A stretch of 64,000 bases of DNA from Carbonactinospora thermoautotrophica (lineage in GTDB: Bacteria > Actinomycetota > Actinomycetes > Streptomycetales > Carbonactinosporaceae): NCBI RefSeq assembly GCF_001543895.1, contig NZ_JYIJ01000012.1, positions 186,001 through 250,000 of the forward strand. The letters run 5' to 3'. Under the pieces are notes generated by a model, which was not told the DNA's origin, searched no databases, and saw nothing but the letters and a program-made list of their open reading frames with translations. Each line of letters begins with the position of its first letter. Position 1 is the stretch's first letter. Position numbers and translations under genes: made by a program. Below, one piece after another: positions 50,154-59,032 of the stretch.

Positions 50154-51233
50154 TCATCCCACGGAGTTATCGAGTCGGTCATCCGGGGCGTCGAACAGGG
50201 TGACCGCTCCGGCCAGCTCCGGCGGCGGGGTGAGCCCAAGATGCCGCCAGGCCAGCGCGGTCGCGACCCGCCCCCGCGGGGTCCGGGCCAGCAGCCCGGC
50301 GCGGACCAGGAACGGTTCCGCGACCTCCTCGACGGTCTCCGGCTCCTCCCCGACCGCGACCGCGAGCGTGGACAACCCGACCGGGCCGCCGCCGAACCGG
50401 CGCAGCAAGGCGTCCAGCACGGCCCGGTCGAGACGGTCCAGGCCGTGTTCGTCCACTTCGTACACGTCGAGCGCGGCGGCGGCGACCGCGCGCGTGATCA
50501 CTCCGTCCGCCTTCACCTGGGCGTAATCGCGCACCCGCCGCAGGAGACGGTTGGCGATCCGCGGCGTGCCCCGAGACCGGCCGGCGATCTCGGCCGCGCC
50601 GTCCGGCGCCAGCGGGACGTCCAGCAGACGGGCCGAGCGGTACAGCACCTGCTCCAGCTCGCTCGGGGAGTAGAAGTCCATGTGACCGGTGAACCCGAAG
50701 CGGTCACGCAGCGGACCCGGCAGCAGGCCAGCGCGGGTGGTGGCGCCCACCAGGGTGAACGGCGGTATCTTCAGCGGGATCGCGGTGGCCCCGGGGCCCT
50801 TGCCGACGATCACGTCGACGCGGAAGTCCTCCATGGCCATGTACAGCATCTCCTCGGCGGGCCGGGACATCCGGTGGATCTCGTCGAGGAAGAGGACCTC
50901 GCCCTCGGTGAGCGAGGACAGGATGGCCGCGAGGTCGCCGGCGTGCTGGATGGCCGGGCCGGAGGTGATGCGGATGGGTGCCTGCAGCTCGGCCGCGATG
51001 ATCATCGCGAGCGTGGTCTTGCCCAGGCCGGGCGGGCCGCAGAGCAGCACGTGATCCGGGGGCGTACCGCGCCGCTGCGCCGCCTCCAGCACGAGCGAGA
51101 GCTGCTCGCGTACCCGGTGCTGTCCGACGAACTCGGCCAGCGTCCTCGGCCGCAGGGCCGCCTCGACCGCGCGCTCGTCGCTGTCCGCGCCGGGCGCGAT
51201 GAGCCGGCCGGAACCGGTCAGGTCCTCGGTCAC
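50154..51233 (-). CDS. ruvB: Holliday-junction branch-migration helicase RuvB
   Basis: 359 residues. [29 protein letters not shown], Walker [22 protein letters not shown], Walker [29 protein letters not shown], sensor [20 protein letters not shown] with the arginine finger, and a C-terminal winged helix ([22 protein letters not shown]). It drives branch migration with RuvA, whose gene lies about 100 bases upstream. GTG start. Confidence 0.98.
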   Translation of the reverse strand: MTEDLTGSGRLIAPGADSDERAVEAALRPRTLAEFVGQHRVREQLSLVLEAAQRRGTPPDHVLLCGPPGLGKTTLAMIIAAELQAPIRITSGPAIQHAGDLAAILSSLTEGEVLFLDEIHRMSRPAEEMLYMAMEDFRVDVIVGKGPGATAIPLKIPPFTLVGATTRAGLLPGPLRDRFGFTGHMDFYSPSELEQVLYRSARLLDVPLAPDGAAEIAGRSRGTPRIANRLLRRVRDYAQVKADGVITRAVAAAALDVYEVDEHGLDRLDRAVLDALLRRFGGGPVGLSTLAVAVGEEPETVEEVAEPFLVRAGLLARTPRGRVATALAWRHLGLTPPPELAGAVTLFDAPDDRLDNSVG

Positions 51234-51334
51234 GCTGCTCCCTTCACGCGGGGTTCAGCCGCCGCACGGCGCGGGCCACCCGCTGCCCAGCGCCGGGCGC
51301 GAGCGGACGATGGGTCAGGTCCTCGCCCATGCTC

Positions 51335-51949
51335 TCAGACCCGGTTCAGCGTACGCAGCGCGGCGCGAAGCAGCTCGCCGACGTCGGGTTGCTTCCCCTG
51401 GGCGACGGCGGCCTCGGCCTGCGGGGCGATCGCGGCGAGCGCCGCGTCGGCCTCGCCTGGGGACCAGCCGAGCCCGGTGAGCGCCTGGCGCAGCTGCTCA
51501 CGCCAGGGTTCGGTCGCGGCGGCAGGCGCCGGCGCGCCAGGCCCGCCCGGCGCGCCCAGCCGGTCCTTCAGCTCCAGCAGCAGCCGCTGGGCGCCCTTCT
51601 TGCCGATGCCGGGCACGGCGGTCAGCGCCTTCTCGTCCCCGGTGGCGAAGGCACGGCGCAGGGCCTCCGGGCTGTGCACGGCGAGCATGGCCTGGGCGAG
51701 CCGCGGCCCGACCCCGCTGGCGGTCTGGAGCAGTTCGAAGACCTGCCGCTCGTCCTCGTTGGCGAAGCCGTACAGGGTGAGGGAGTCCTCCCGGACGACC
51801 AGCGAGGTGGGCAGGTGGACGGTCGCACCGACGCGGAGCCGGGAGATCGTGCCCGGCGTGCACTGGACGGCGAGGCCCACTCCCCCGACCTCGATGACGA
51901 CGTGATCCGGGGCGAGCGCGGCGACGCGGCCATGCACGAAGGCGATCAT
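51335..51949 (-). CDS. ruvA: Holliday-junction DNA helicase subunit RuvA
   Basis: 204 residues: N-terminal OB fold ([31 protein letters not shown]), two HhH motifs ([19 protein letters not shown] and [24 protein letters not shown]) and a C-terminal RuvB-binding domain ([24 protein letters not shown]). The ATG overlaps the ruvC stop by four bases. Confidence 0.98.
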   Translation of the reverse strand: MIAFVHGRVAALAPDHVVIEVGGVGLAVQCTPGTISRLRVGATVHLPTSLVVREDSLTLYGFANEDERQVFELLQTASGVGPRLAQAMLAVHSPEALRRAFATGDEKALTAVPGIGKKGAQRLLLELKDRLGAPGGPGAPAPAAATEPWREQLRQALTGLGWSPGEADAALAAIAPQAEAAVAQGKQPDVGELLRAALRTLNRV

Positions 51950-52503
51950 GGGCGGATCCTCGGGGACGCGCGATGGGCCGCTGCGGCGCGGGCGCGCTCC
52001 TGGGCGACCGCGCTGGCCAGCCGGTCCAGCGCGCTGCCGCGCCAGAGGTGGCAGATGGCGAGGGCGAGCGCGTCGGTGGTATCGGCCGGCTTGGGTGGGG
52101 AGCTCAGCCGGAGCACCCGGGTGACCATCGCGGCGACCTGCTCCTTGCCGGCCCGGCCGTCGCCGGTGACAGCGGCCTTCACCTCGCTGGGCGTGTGCAG
52201 GGCGAGCGGGATGCCGCGCCGGGCCGCGCACGCTATCGCCATGGCGGCGGCCTGGGCCGTCCCCATCACCGTGCGCACGTTGTGCTGGCTGAACACCCGC
52301 TCGACCGCGACCGCGTCGGGCGCGAGCCGGTCCAGCCACTCACCGATGCCGCGTTCGATCTCGAGCAGCCGGACCCCGATCTCCGCGTCCGGCGGCGTGC
52401 GCAGCACACCCACGTCGACGACCCGCAGGGGGGTTCCCGGGGCGCCCTCGACGGCACCGAGACCGCAGCGGGTCAGACCCGGGTCGACGGCGAGCACGAG
52501 CAC
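51946..52503 (-). CDS. ruvC: Crossover junction endodeoxyribonuclease RuvC
   Basis: 185 residues. [18 protein letters not shown] holds the first catalytic Asp, [19 protein letters not shown] the glutamate, and [17 protein letters not shown] the last acidic pair. It cuts Holliday junctions delivered by RuvAB. The GTG at 52503 has AGGAGGAG seven bases upstream and places the first Asp at the family position; a longer start at 52527 would translate through that site. Confidence 0.97.
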   Translation of the reverse strand: MLVLAVDPGLTRCGLGAVEGAPGTPLRVVDVGVLRTPPDAEIGVRLLEIERGIGEWLDRLAPDAVAVERVFSQHNVRTVMGTAQAAAMAIACAARRGIPLALHTPSEVKAAVTGDGRAGKEQVAAMVTRVLRLSSPPKPADTTDALALAICHLWRGSALDRLASAVAQERARAAAAHRASPRIRP

Positions 52504-52633
52504 GCCCGCTCTCCTCCTTCTGATCACCCTGTTCGACCGCTCGCGGCACCTCCGAACACCTGTTCGGCATCCGAGCCTACCGGGCTGCTGCCGCCGCCGT
52601 GGCCAGGCACGCCGAGGGGAAGCGGAACCCGGA

Positions 52634-53383
52634 TCAGCCGACCTTCTCCATCACCTCGTCGGAGACGTCGTAGTTCGCGTACACGTTCTGGACGTCGTCG
52701 CAGTCCTCCAGCGCGTCGATCAGCTTGAAGACCTTGCGGGCGTTCTCCTCGTCCAGCGGCACGCTCATGGTCGGCAGGAAGCTCGTCTCGGCCGACTCGT
52801 AGTCGATGCCGGCGTCCTGCAGCGCCTTCCGGACCGCGACCAGGTCGCTGGCCTCGCTGATCACCTCGAACGACTCGCCCAGGTCGTTGACCTCCTCCGC
52901 GCCCGCGTCGAGCACCGCGGCCAGCACGTCGTCCTCGGTCAGCCCGTTCTTGGGCACGATCACCACGCCCTTGCGGTTGAACAGGTACTGGACCGAGCCC
53001 GCGTCGGCCATGGAGCCGCCGTTGCGGGTCATCGCGGTACGCACCTCGGAGGCCGCGCGGTTGCGGTTGTCGGTGAGGCACTCGATGAGGATGGCCACGC
53101 CACCGGGGCCGTACCCCTCGTACATGACCGTCTGGTAGTCCGCGCCGCCCGCCTCCAGGCCGGCGCCGCGCTTGATGGCGCGGTCGATGTTGTCGGCCGG
53201 CACCGAGTTCTTGCGCGCCTTCTGGATGGCGTCGTACAGGGTGGGGTTGCCGTTCGGGTCGGGGCCGCCGAGCCGCGCCGCGACCTCGATGTTCTTGATC
53301 AGCCGGGCGAAGAGCTTGCCGCGCTTGGCATCGAGGACGGCCTTCTTGTGCTTCGTGGTTGCCCACTTGGAGTGGCCGGCCAT
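52634..53383 (-). CDS. YebC/PmpR family regulatory protein
   Basis: 249 residues. [40 protein letters not shown] at the N terminus is diagnostic, followed by [39 protein letters not shown] and [11 protein letters not shown]. YebC proteins act as DNA-binding regulators or, per recent work, as translation factors at proline stretches. Its place next to ruvC is strongly conserved. Confidence 0.97.
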   Translation of the reverse strand: MAGHSKWATTKHKKAVLDAKRGKLFARLIKNIEVAARLGGPDPNGNPTLYDAIQKARKNSVPADNIDRAIKRGAGLEAGGADYQTVMYEGYGPGGVAILIECLTDNRNRAASEVRTAMTRNGGSMADAGSVQYLFNRKGVVIVPKNGLTEDDVLAAVLDAGAEEVNDLGESFEVISEASDLVAVRKALQDAGIDYESAETSFLPTMSVPLDEENARKVFKLIDALEDCDDVQNVYANYDVSDEVMEKVG

Positions 53384-53469
53384 CTGAGTGTGTTCCTCCT
53401 CGTCCCGACTCGATCCTGCCTGCTGTGTACGTAGGTGTACGTAGGTCGTGGTCACGTCGTGGCCGGGCG

Positions 53470-54072
53470 TCAGGCCGCGCGGACCAGCTCCACGAAGTAC
53501 CGGTGCACCCGGTCGTCCCCGGTCAGCTCCGGGTGGAAGGACGTCGCCAGCAGGTTGCCCTGCCGGACGGCGACGATCCTACTCGCGTCCTCTGGGTGGT
53601 GGATTTGGGCGAGCACCTCAACACCCGCGCCGACCGACTCCACCCACGGCGCGCGGATGAACACCCCGCGGAACGGCTCGCCGGACACGCCGCGTATCTC
53701 CAGGTCGGCCTCGAAGGAGGCGACCTGGCGCCCGAACGCGTTACGCCGGACCACCATGTCGATGCCGCCGACGGTCTCCTGACCGTCGACGCCGTCCAGG
53801 ATCTTGTCCGCCAGCATGACCATGCCCGCGCACGACCCGTACGCCGGCAGACCGGCCCGCACCCGCTCGCGCATCGGCTCCAGCAGGTCGAACGCGGCCG
53901 CGAGCTTCCACATGGTGGTCGACTCGCCGCCGGGCAGGACCAGCCCGTCGACGCGCGCCAGCTCCTCGGGCCGACGCACGGTGACGGCCTCGGCCCCGGC
54001 GGACTCCAGCGCGCGCACATGCTCGCGGACGTCACCCTGGAGTGCCAGCACACCGATGACAGGAGTGGGCAC
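53470..54072 (-). CDS. pdxT: Pyridoxal 5'-phosphate synthase glutaminase subunit
   Basis: 200 residues. [46 protein letters not shown] (nucleophile Cys in GSCAG) and a C-terminal [20 protein letters not shown] with catalytic His and Glu. It feeds ammonia to PdxS. I chose the GTG at 54072; an in-frame ATG at 54114 would add [14 protein letters not shown], encoded by a tandem repeat. The minus-strand TAGACT at 54124-54119 could be the -10 of its own promoter. Separated from pdxS by a terminator, so independently transcribed. Confidence 0.95.
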   Translation of the reverse strand: MPTPVIGVLALQGDVREHVRALESAGAEAVTVRRPEELARVDGLVLPGGESTTMWKLAAAFDLLEPMRERVRAGLPAYGSCAGMVMLADKILDGVDGQETVGGIDMVVRRNAFGRQVASFEADLEIRGVSGEPFRGVFIRAPWVESVGAGVEVLAQIHHPEDASRIVAVRQGNLLATSFHPELTGDDRVHRYFVELVRAA

Positions 54073-54090
54073 GGAAGACCCTTTCGAGAG

Positions 54091-54113
54091 CGGGGAATTC
54101 AACGGGGAATTCA
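54091..54113. repeat. Tandem 11-base repeat upstream of pdxT
   Basis: CGGGGAATTCA occurs twice (54091-54101 and 54103-54113), just downstream of the predicted pdxT -10 on the minus strand. It might be a regulator site or a slippage product. Confidence 0.6.
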
Positions 54114-54118
54114 TTTGA

Positions 54119-54124
54119 AGTCTA
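54119..54124 (-). promoter_or_regulatory. Candidate -10 element of pdxT
   Basis: Minus-strand TAGACT lies four bases before an ATG and about 46 bases before the preferred GTG start. No good -35 is visible. Confidence 0.35.
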
Positions 54125-54207
54125 AAACCTGCCCCACAGGCCTCGTCCGGCTGCCGAACGCCGCCTCACCGGCAGCGGCGGGACGGTTCCGAGACGGCTG
54201 CTTACGA

Positions 54208-54237
54208 ACCCGCCCGGGGCCTGCGCCCCGGGCGGGT
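54208..54237. terminator. Perfect hairpin downstream of pdxS
   Basis: The arms at 54208-54220 and 54225-54237 pair over 13 bp with loop CTGC, about 60 bases past the pdxS stop. Confidence 0.8.
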
Positions 54238-54299
54238 GCTCGAAAGGGGACCGAGCGCCGTACCACACCACGCCGGGCGTGGCCCGGGCGCCGCGTCGG

Positions 54300-55226
54300 T
54301 CACCAGCCGCGGTCGGCGTACCGCTCGGTGGGTGGCAGGGTCGACACGTTGATGCCGACCATGGCCTCGCCGAGGCCGCGGGACACCTTGGCGATCACGT
54401 CCGGGTCGTCGTAGAAGGTGGTGGCCTTCACGATCGCCTCGGCCCGCTTGGCCGGGTTGCCGGACTTGAAGATGCCGGAGCCGACGAAGACGCCGTCCGC
54501 GCCGAGCTGCATCATCATCGCGGCGTCGGCCGGGGTGGCGATGCCGCCCGCGGTGAACAGCACCACCGGGAGCTTGCCGGTCTGGGCGACCTCCTTGACC
54601 AGCTCGTAAGGGGCGCGCAGCTCCTTGGCGGCGCTGTACAGCTCGTCCTCCGCCATCGTGCTCAGGCGGCGGATCTCGGCACGGATCTGCCGCATGTGGC
54701 GCACCGCCTCGACCACGTTGCCGGTGCCGGCCTCACCCTTCGAGCGGATCATGGCCGCGCCCTCGGCGATCCGGCGCAGCGCCTCGCCCAGGTTGGTCGC
54801 GCCGCAGACGAACGGCACGGTGAACTGCCACTTGTCGATGTGGTTGGACTCGTCCGCGGGCGTGAGCACCTCGGACTCGTCGATGTAGTCGACGCCGATG
54901 GCCTGCAGGACCTGGGCCTCGACGAAGTGGCCGATCCGGACCTTGGCCATCACCGGGATCGAGACGGCGTTGATGATGCTCTCGATCATGTCCGGGTCGC
55001 TCATCCGGGCCACGCCGCCCTGAGCGCGGATGTCCGCCGGGACGCGTTCCAGCGCCATGACCGCGACCGCGCCGGCGTCCTCGGCGATCTTCGCCTGCTC
55101 AGGGGTGACGACGTCCATGATCACGCCGCCCTTGAGCATGTCGGCCATGCCGCGCTTGACGCGCGCGGTGCCGACCTGGGGCTGGTTGGTCGGCTGCTCT
55201 GGGGTGGCGGGAGTGGTGCTCGACAC
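54300..55226 (-). CDS. pdxS: Pyridoxal 5'-phosphate synthase lyase subunit
   Basis: 308 residues, near the family length. [105 protein letters not shown] and [30 protein letters not shown]. It builds PLP from ribose-5-phosphate, glyceraldehyde-3-phosphate and ammonia. The GTG at 55226 follows GAGGT; a GTG four codons upstream is also possible. Confidence 0.98.
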   Translation of the reverse strand: MSSTTPATPEQPTNQPQVGTARVKRGMADMLKGGVIMDVVTPEQAKIAEDAGAVAVMALERVPADIRAQGGVARMSDPDMIESIINAVSIPVMAKVRIGHFVEAQVLQAIGVDYIDESEVLTPADESNHIDKWQFTVPFVCGATNLGEALRRIAEGAAMIRSKGEAGTGNVVEAVRHMRQIRAEIRRLSTMAEDELYSAAKELRAPYELVKEVAQTGKLPVVLFTAGGIATPADAAMMMQLGADGVFVGSGIFKSGNPAKRAEAIVKATTFYDDPDVIAKVSRGLGEAMVGINVSTLPPTERYADRGW

Positions 55227-55369
55227 GGGTGACCTCACAAGAACGGACTATGTTCCTCCGTTCCATGGTAGGTCCGGCGCTGACCCCGAAGGGCGACGTT
55301 GGCTCTTACTGAGCAGGCCAGTACCGGATCTGTGGCCTGGTATCGGCCGTCTGGAACCGGCCAGCTCCG

Positions 55370-55915
55370 TCACAGCGCCGCGCCGGAAAGGTTGTCCGGC
55401 GAGGCGTCGTCCATCTCGAACGTCTCCGGCGCGCGGGCCCGGCCGGCCAGCCGCAGGAGCCGGACCACGCGCTTGCCGTGCAGGGCCCGCGCGGACCGGA
55501 CGACGTCGTTGTAGAAACGCCGGGCCATCGCGACCCGCCGGCACGCGCCCTCAAGCTGGTCGAGCAGCCGGGCGCCGTGCGGGTCCCGGCGCAGCTCGGC
55601 CACCAGGCACGGATCGTCGAGCGCCGCCCGGATCGCCCGGCTCAGGTCGCTCTCGGCCTGCTCCCGGTCCGGCCCCGAAGCGTCGCGCGCCTCGTACGCG
55701 GCGGTGGCCAGCACCACCGCGCTGGCTGGGTCCAGCAGGCCGGAGGTGGCCAGCTCGACCGCGGCGGACGCGCGCCGGACGAGCTGGGTGTCCAGCCCGG
55801 CGCGCGCGGCCTCCACCCGGATGTGGAGCCGGTCGAGACGGCCCGCGGTCCAGCTCAGGTACAACCCGACGATGAGCAGGACCGCCAAGACGAGCAGGAC
55901 ATTGTCCACATCCAC
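55370..55915 (-). CDS. LemA-like membrane protein
   Basis: 181 residues. One N-terminal membrane helix (VLLVLAVLLIVGLYLSWTAGRLDRL), then long helices with RVEAARAGLDTQLVRRASAAVELATSGLL and RRVAMARRFYNDVVRSARALHGKRVVRLLRLAG, the N-terminal-in, helical-bundle pattern of LemA proteins. No function known. Common between pdxS and pimA in actinobacteria. Confidence 0.8.
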   Translation of the reverse strand: MDVDNVLLVLAVLLIVGLYLSWTAGRLDRLHIRVEAARAGLDTQLVRRASAAVELATSGLLDPASAVVLATAAYEARDASGPDREQAESDLSRAIRAALDDPCLVAELRRDPHGARLLDQLEGACRRVAMARRFYNDVVRSARALHGKRVVRLLRLAGRARAPETFEMDDASPDNLSGAAL

Positions 55916-55948
55916 GCGCCCAGGTTAAGGGAGCGGCCCGAGATCCTC

Positions 55949-57106
55949 TCAGAGGGCCAGCCGCCGGATCCGGCTCAGCGTCGGATCCTCGGCGACTCGG
56001 GCCGCGCCTTCGGTCACCGTCTCGTACACGGCGAGGATGTCGCGGATCACCGTGTCCCAGTCGTAGCGGCGAACCACGTGGCGACCGGTCTCGACGAGTT
56101 CCCGACGGCGCGGTTCGTCGGCGAGCAGGCGGCACGCGGCTTCGGCGAGCGCGTGCGGGGAGCCGGTCTCGAACAGCTCCCCGACCTTGCCGTCCAGCAG
56201 CACGCGTCGGAAGGCGTCCAGGTCGCTGGCGAGCACGGGCGCGCCGGCCGACATGGCCTCGACCAGGATGATCCCGAAACTCTCCCCGCCCAGGTTGGGC
56301 GCCACGTACAGGTCGACGGTGCGCAGCAGCCTGGCCTTGTCCTCCTCGCTCACCTGGCCGAGGAACGTGACCCGGTCACGCAGGTTCCGGGGTATCTCGC
56401 GAGCCGCGTCCTGGACGTCACCGCGTCCGGCGACCAGCAGCCGCACCCCCGGGTAGCGCGCGGCGATCAACGGGAACGCGGCCAGCAGGGTGGGTAGTCC
56501 CTTGCGGGGCTCGTCGATCCGCCCGATGAAGCCGAGCGTCCCACCCGGGCCACGCCACTCAGGGCGTGGCTCGGCAGCGGCGAAGAACCGGGTGTCCACC
56601 CCGTTCGGGATGACCACGGCATCCCCGCCCAGGTGCTCGACGACCGTGCGGCGGGCATCCTCGGAGACCGCGATCCGGGCGCTGATCTTCTCCAGCGCCG
56701 GCTGCAGGATCTGCGAGGCGGCGAGCATCGCCCGCGAGCGGGGATTGGAGGTGTGGCAGGTGGCCACGATCGGGCCGGTCGCCGCCCAGCAGGCGATCAG
56801 CGACAGGCTGGGCGCGGTCGGCTCGTGCACGTGCAGCACGTCGAACTCGCCCTCGCGCACCCAGCGCCGCACCCGGGCCGCGCTGAGCGGCCCGAAGCTG
56901 AGCCGGGCGACCGACCCGTTGTACGGGACGGGCACCGGCCGGCCGGCGCTCTCGACATACGGCGGCAGCTCGCGTTCCTCCTCGGCGGGCGCGATCACGG
57001 AGACCTCGTGCCCGAGCGTGCGCAGCCGCACCGCCAGGTCCCGGACGTGGTACTGCACACCGCCCGGCACGTCCCAGGCGTACGGACAGACCAGCCCGAT
57101 CCTCAT
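55949..57106 (-). CDS. pimA: GT4 glycosyltransferase, phosphatidylinositol mannosyltransferase type
   Basis: 385 residues, GT-B fold. RIGLVCPYAWDVPGGVQYHVRDLAVRLRTLGHEV (N-terminal glycine-rich loop), LHVHEPTAPSLSLIACW, VIPNGVDTRFF, GTLGFIGRIDEPRKGLPTLLAAF and the nucleotide-sugar E-x7-E motif in ESFGIILVEAMSAGAPVLASDLDAF. It adds the first mannose to phosphatidylinositol. The ATG at 57106 overlaps the acyltransferase stop. The pgsA-acyltransferase-pimA order supports the assignment. Confidence 0.94.
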   Translation of the reverse strand: MRIGLVCPYAWDVPGGVQYHVRDLAVRLRTLGHEVSVIAPAEEERELPPYVESAGRPVPVPYNGSVARLSFGPLSAARVRRWVREGEFDVLHVHEPTAPSLSLIACWAATGPIVATCHTSNPRSRAMLAASQILQPALEKISARIAVSEDARRTVVEHLGGDAVVIPNGVDTRFFAAAEPRPEWRGPGGTLGFIGRIDEPRKGLPTLLAAFPLIAARYPGVRLLVAGRGDVQDAAREIPRNLRDRVTFLGQVSEEDKARLLRTVDLYVAPNLGGESFGIILVEAMSAGAPVLASDLDAFRRVLLDGKVGELFETGSPHALAEAACRLLADEPRRRELVETGRHVVRRYDWDTVIRDILAVYETVTEGAARVAEDPTLSRIRRLAL

Positions 57107-57999
57107 CGCGCGCGGTCTCCTCCGACATCGGCCAGCCACAGGGGCTGCAGCATGTGCCAGTCCTCCGGGTGCTCCCGTAAGCCGGCGGTGAACACGTCAG
57201 CGACCGCCTGGGTCATGGCGGTGACCTTGGCCTCCCGGTCGCCGTCCCGCGGCACCGGCACCGGCGGGTACAGGCGCGCGTGAGTGCCGTCCGGGCCGTA
57301 CCACAGCACCGCCGGGATGAGCGCGGCACCGGTCCGCAGCGCCAGCACGGCCGGCCCCCCCGGCATGCGGACGGCTTCCCCGCACAGCGTCACCTCCAGG
57401 CCCGAGCCGGTCAGGTCCCGGTCGGCGACCAGGCAGATCAGCTGCCCGGAGCGCAGCCGCCGGACCAGCAGCCCGAGCGTGGCGGGGCCGCCGTCGAGCG
57501 GCAGCACCTCCAGGCCGAGTCCCCTCCGGTACGCGACGAACCGGTCGAACAGCTCTTGCGGCCTCAGGCGTTCGGCGACCGTGGTGAGCGGCATGCCGCT
57601 GAGCACCGCCCAGGCGCCGGCGTGATCCCAGTTCGCCATGTGCGGCAGCACGACGACCACGCCGCGTCCCTCGGCCAGCGCGTCCCGCAGGTGGTGCTCG
57701 CCCTCGATGTGGAAGGTGCCCACGATCCGATCCGGGCTCCAGGTCGGCAGCCGGAACACCTCCAGCCAATACCGCAGGTACGAGCGCATGCCAGCACGGC
57801 TGAGCGCCCGCAGCTCGGCCTCGCCGGCGTCCGGGACGACGCGACGCAGGTTGGCCTCGAGCTGACGTACTCCCCTTCCCCGGCGCCACCACGCGTAGTC
57901 GGCGATCGCGCGGAACAGGGCGGCGGCCAGCGGCTCGGGCAACCGTTTCACCACCGCCCACCCGAGGAAGTAGGTCCAGACGATCAAGCGGTCCTTCAT
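57103..57999 (-). CDS. Phosphatidylinositol mannoside acyltransferase (HtrB/LpxL-like)
   Basis: 298 residues. The acyltransferase H-x4-D motif is HMANWDHAG (about residue 127), followed by LICLVADRDLTGSGLEVTLCGEAVRMPGGPAVLAL. An N-terminal membrane-anchoring stretch (IVWTYFLGWAVVKRLPEPLAAALF) is present. It acylates PIM mannose in the mycobacterial model (PatA). Overlapping pgsA upstream and pimA downstream by four bases each. Confidence 0.93.
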   Translation of the reverse strand: MKDRLIVWTYFLGWAVVKRLPEPLAAALFRAIADYAWWRRGRGVRQLEANLRRVVPDAGEAELRALSRAGMRSYLRYWLEVFRLPTWSPDRIVGTFHIEGEHHLRDALAEGRGVVVVLPHMANWDHAGAWAVLSGMPLTTVAERLRPQELFDRFVAYRRGLGLEVLPLDGGPATLGLLVRRLRSGQLICLVADRDLTGSGLEVTLCGEAVRMPGGPAVLALRTGAALIPAVLWYGPDGTHARLYPPVPVPRDGDREAKVTAMTQAVADVFTAGLREHPEDWHMLQPLWLADVGGDRAR

Positions 58000-58616
58000 C
58001 GGGGCGACGTCGGCCGTTCCAGGGTTTGGCGGCGGACGAACACCACGCGTTGGAACAGGGTCACGGTGCTGGCGACCGCGAGCACCCACAGGCCGACCGC
58101 GTCCGCGTACCGGAGGCCGAGGCCGGTCAGGCCGGTCGCGGACAGGATGATGAGCAGTCGCTCAGCCCGCTCGGCGAAGCCGATGTCACAGGTCATGCCG
58201 AGCCCTTCGGCGCGGGCTTTCGCATACGAGACGAGCGCGCCCGCGACCAGGCAGTACAGCGCGGCGGCGGCGAGCACGTCGTTGCTCCCGCGTCCCGCGT
58301 ACCACAGGACGAGCCCGCCGAAGATCGCGGCGTCGCCGACGCGGTCCAGCGTCGAGTCCAGGAACGCGCCCCAGCGGGTCGGCCGCCCGGACAGCCGGGC
58401 CATGGTCCCGTCGAGCAGGTCGGAGAGCGAGAACAGCGCGATGACCAGGGCGCCGAGGAACAACTGGCCACGGGGGAAGAAGGCGAACGCTCCCACGCAC
58501 ACGCCGAGCGTGCCGAGCAGGGTCACGACGTCCGGGCTGACACCGGCGCGCAGCAGACCCCGCGCCACCGGGGTCATGACGCGGGTGACGGCCCCCCGCG
58601 CGTACCTGTTCAGCAT
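57996..58616 (-). CDS. pgsA: Phosphatidylinositol-phosphate synthase
   Basis: 206 residues, six membrane helices. The CDP-alcohol transferase signature is complete: SDLLDGTMARLSGRPTRWGAFLDSTLDR (D-x2-DG-x2-AR-x8-G-x3-D-x3-D). In actinobacteria this position (before PatA and PimA) belongs to the enzyme joining CDP-diacylglycerol and inositol-1-phosphate, the first step to PIMs. ATG at 58616. Confidence 0.94.
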   Translation of the reverse strand: MLNRYARGAVTRVMTPVARGLLRAGVSPDVVTLLGTLGVCVGAFAFFPRGQLFLGALVIALFSLSDLLDGTMARLSGRPTRWGAFLDSTLDRVGDAAIFGGLVLWYAGRGSNDVLAAAALYCLVAGALVSYAKARAEGLGMTCDIGFAERAERLLIILSATGLTGLGLRYADAVGLWVLAVASTVTLFQRVVFVRRQTLERPTSPR

Positions 58617-59032
58617 GTGTGTTCCGTGGTCTTCAGCTCTGGTTTCGCCGGCACCGGGGTGCGGCGGTTTCCGATCGGACAGGGCGGCTTCATCCTAGGG
58701 GGTCGGCGCCGCCGGGACCGGGCGGCCCGCCTGGAGCGACCTGCCGTGCCGCGCGCCTGGCCCGGCCTGGCGATCGATGTTCATCCCTAATTTTCCCGGC
58801 CGTCACTCGCCAGAGCCCTTGCCAGCCGGGCGAAAGAGGAGAAAGCTGCGAATCATTCGGGCGCAGTCGCTCGACGGCGAGCGGGCATCAGCGCCCGACT
58901 TGCGGACGGCGCTGGCCGCCTCGTGCACCGGGCACCGGGTGGCGCCGAAGGGAGCCGAGCCTTTGCGGCCGCACCGGACGGGAGTCGGGTGCGCGCGATG
59001 CCGAGGCGCCCGCGGACGCGAGGAGGATGCCC
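58617..59032. other. Divergent spacer between pgsA and the EF-G-like gene
   Basis: No gene recognised in about 416 bases. It must hold the promoters of both transcription units; TTCATCCCTAATTTTCCCGG near 58780 is the least GC-rich part. Confidence 0.4.
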
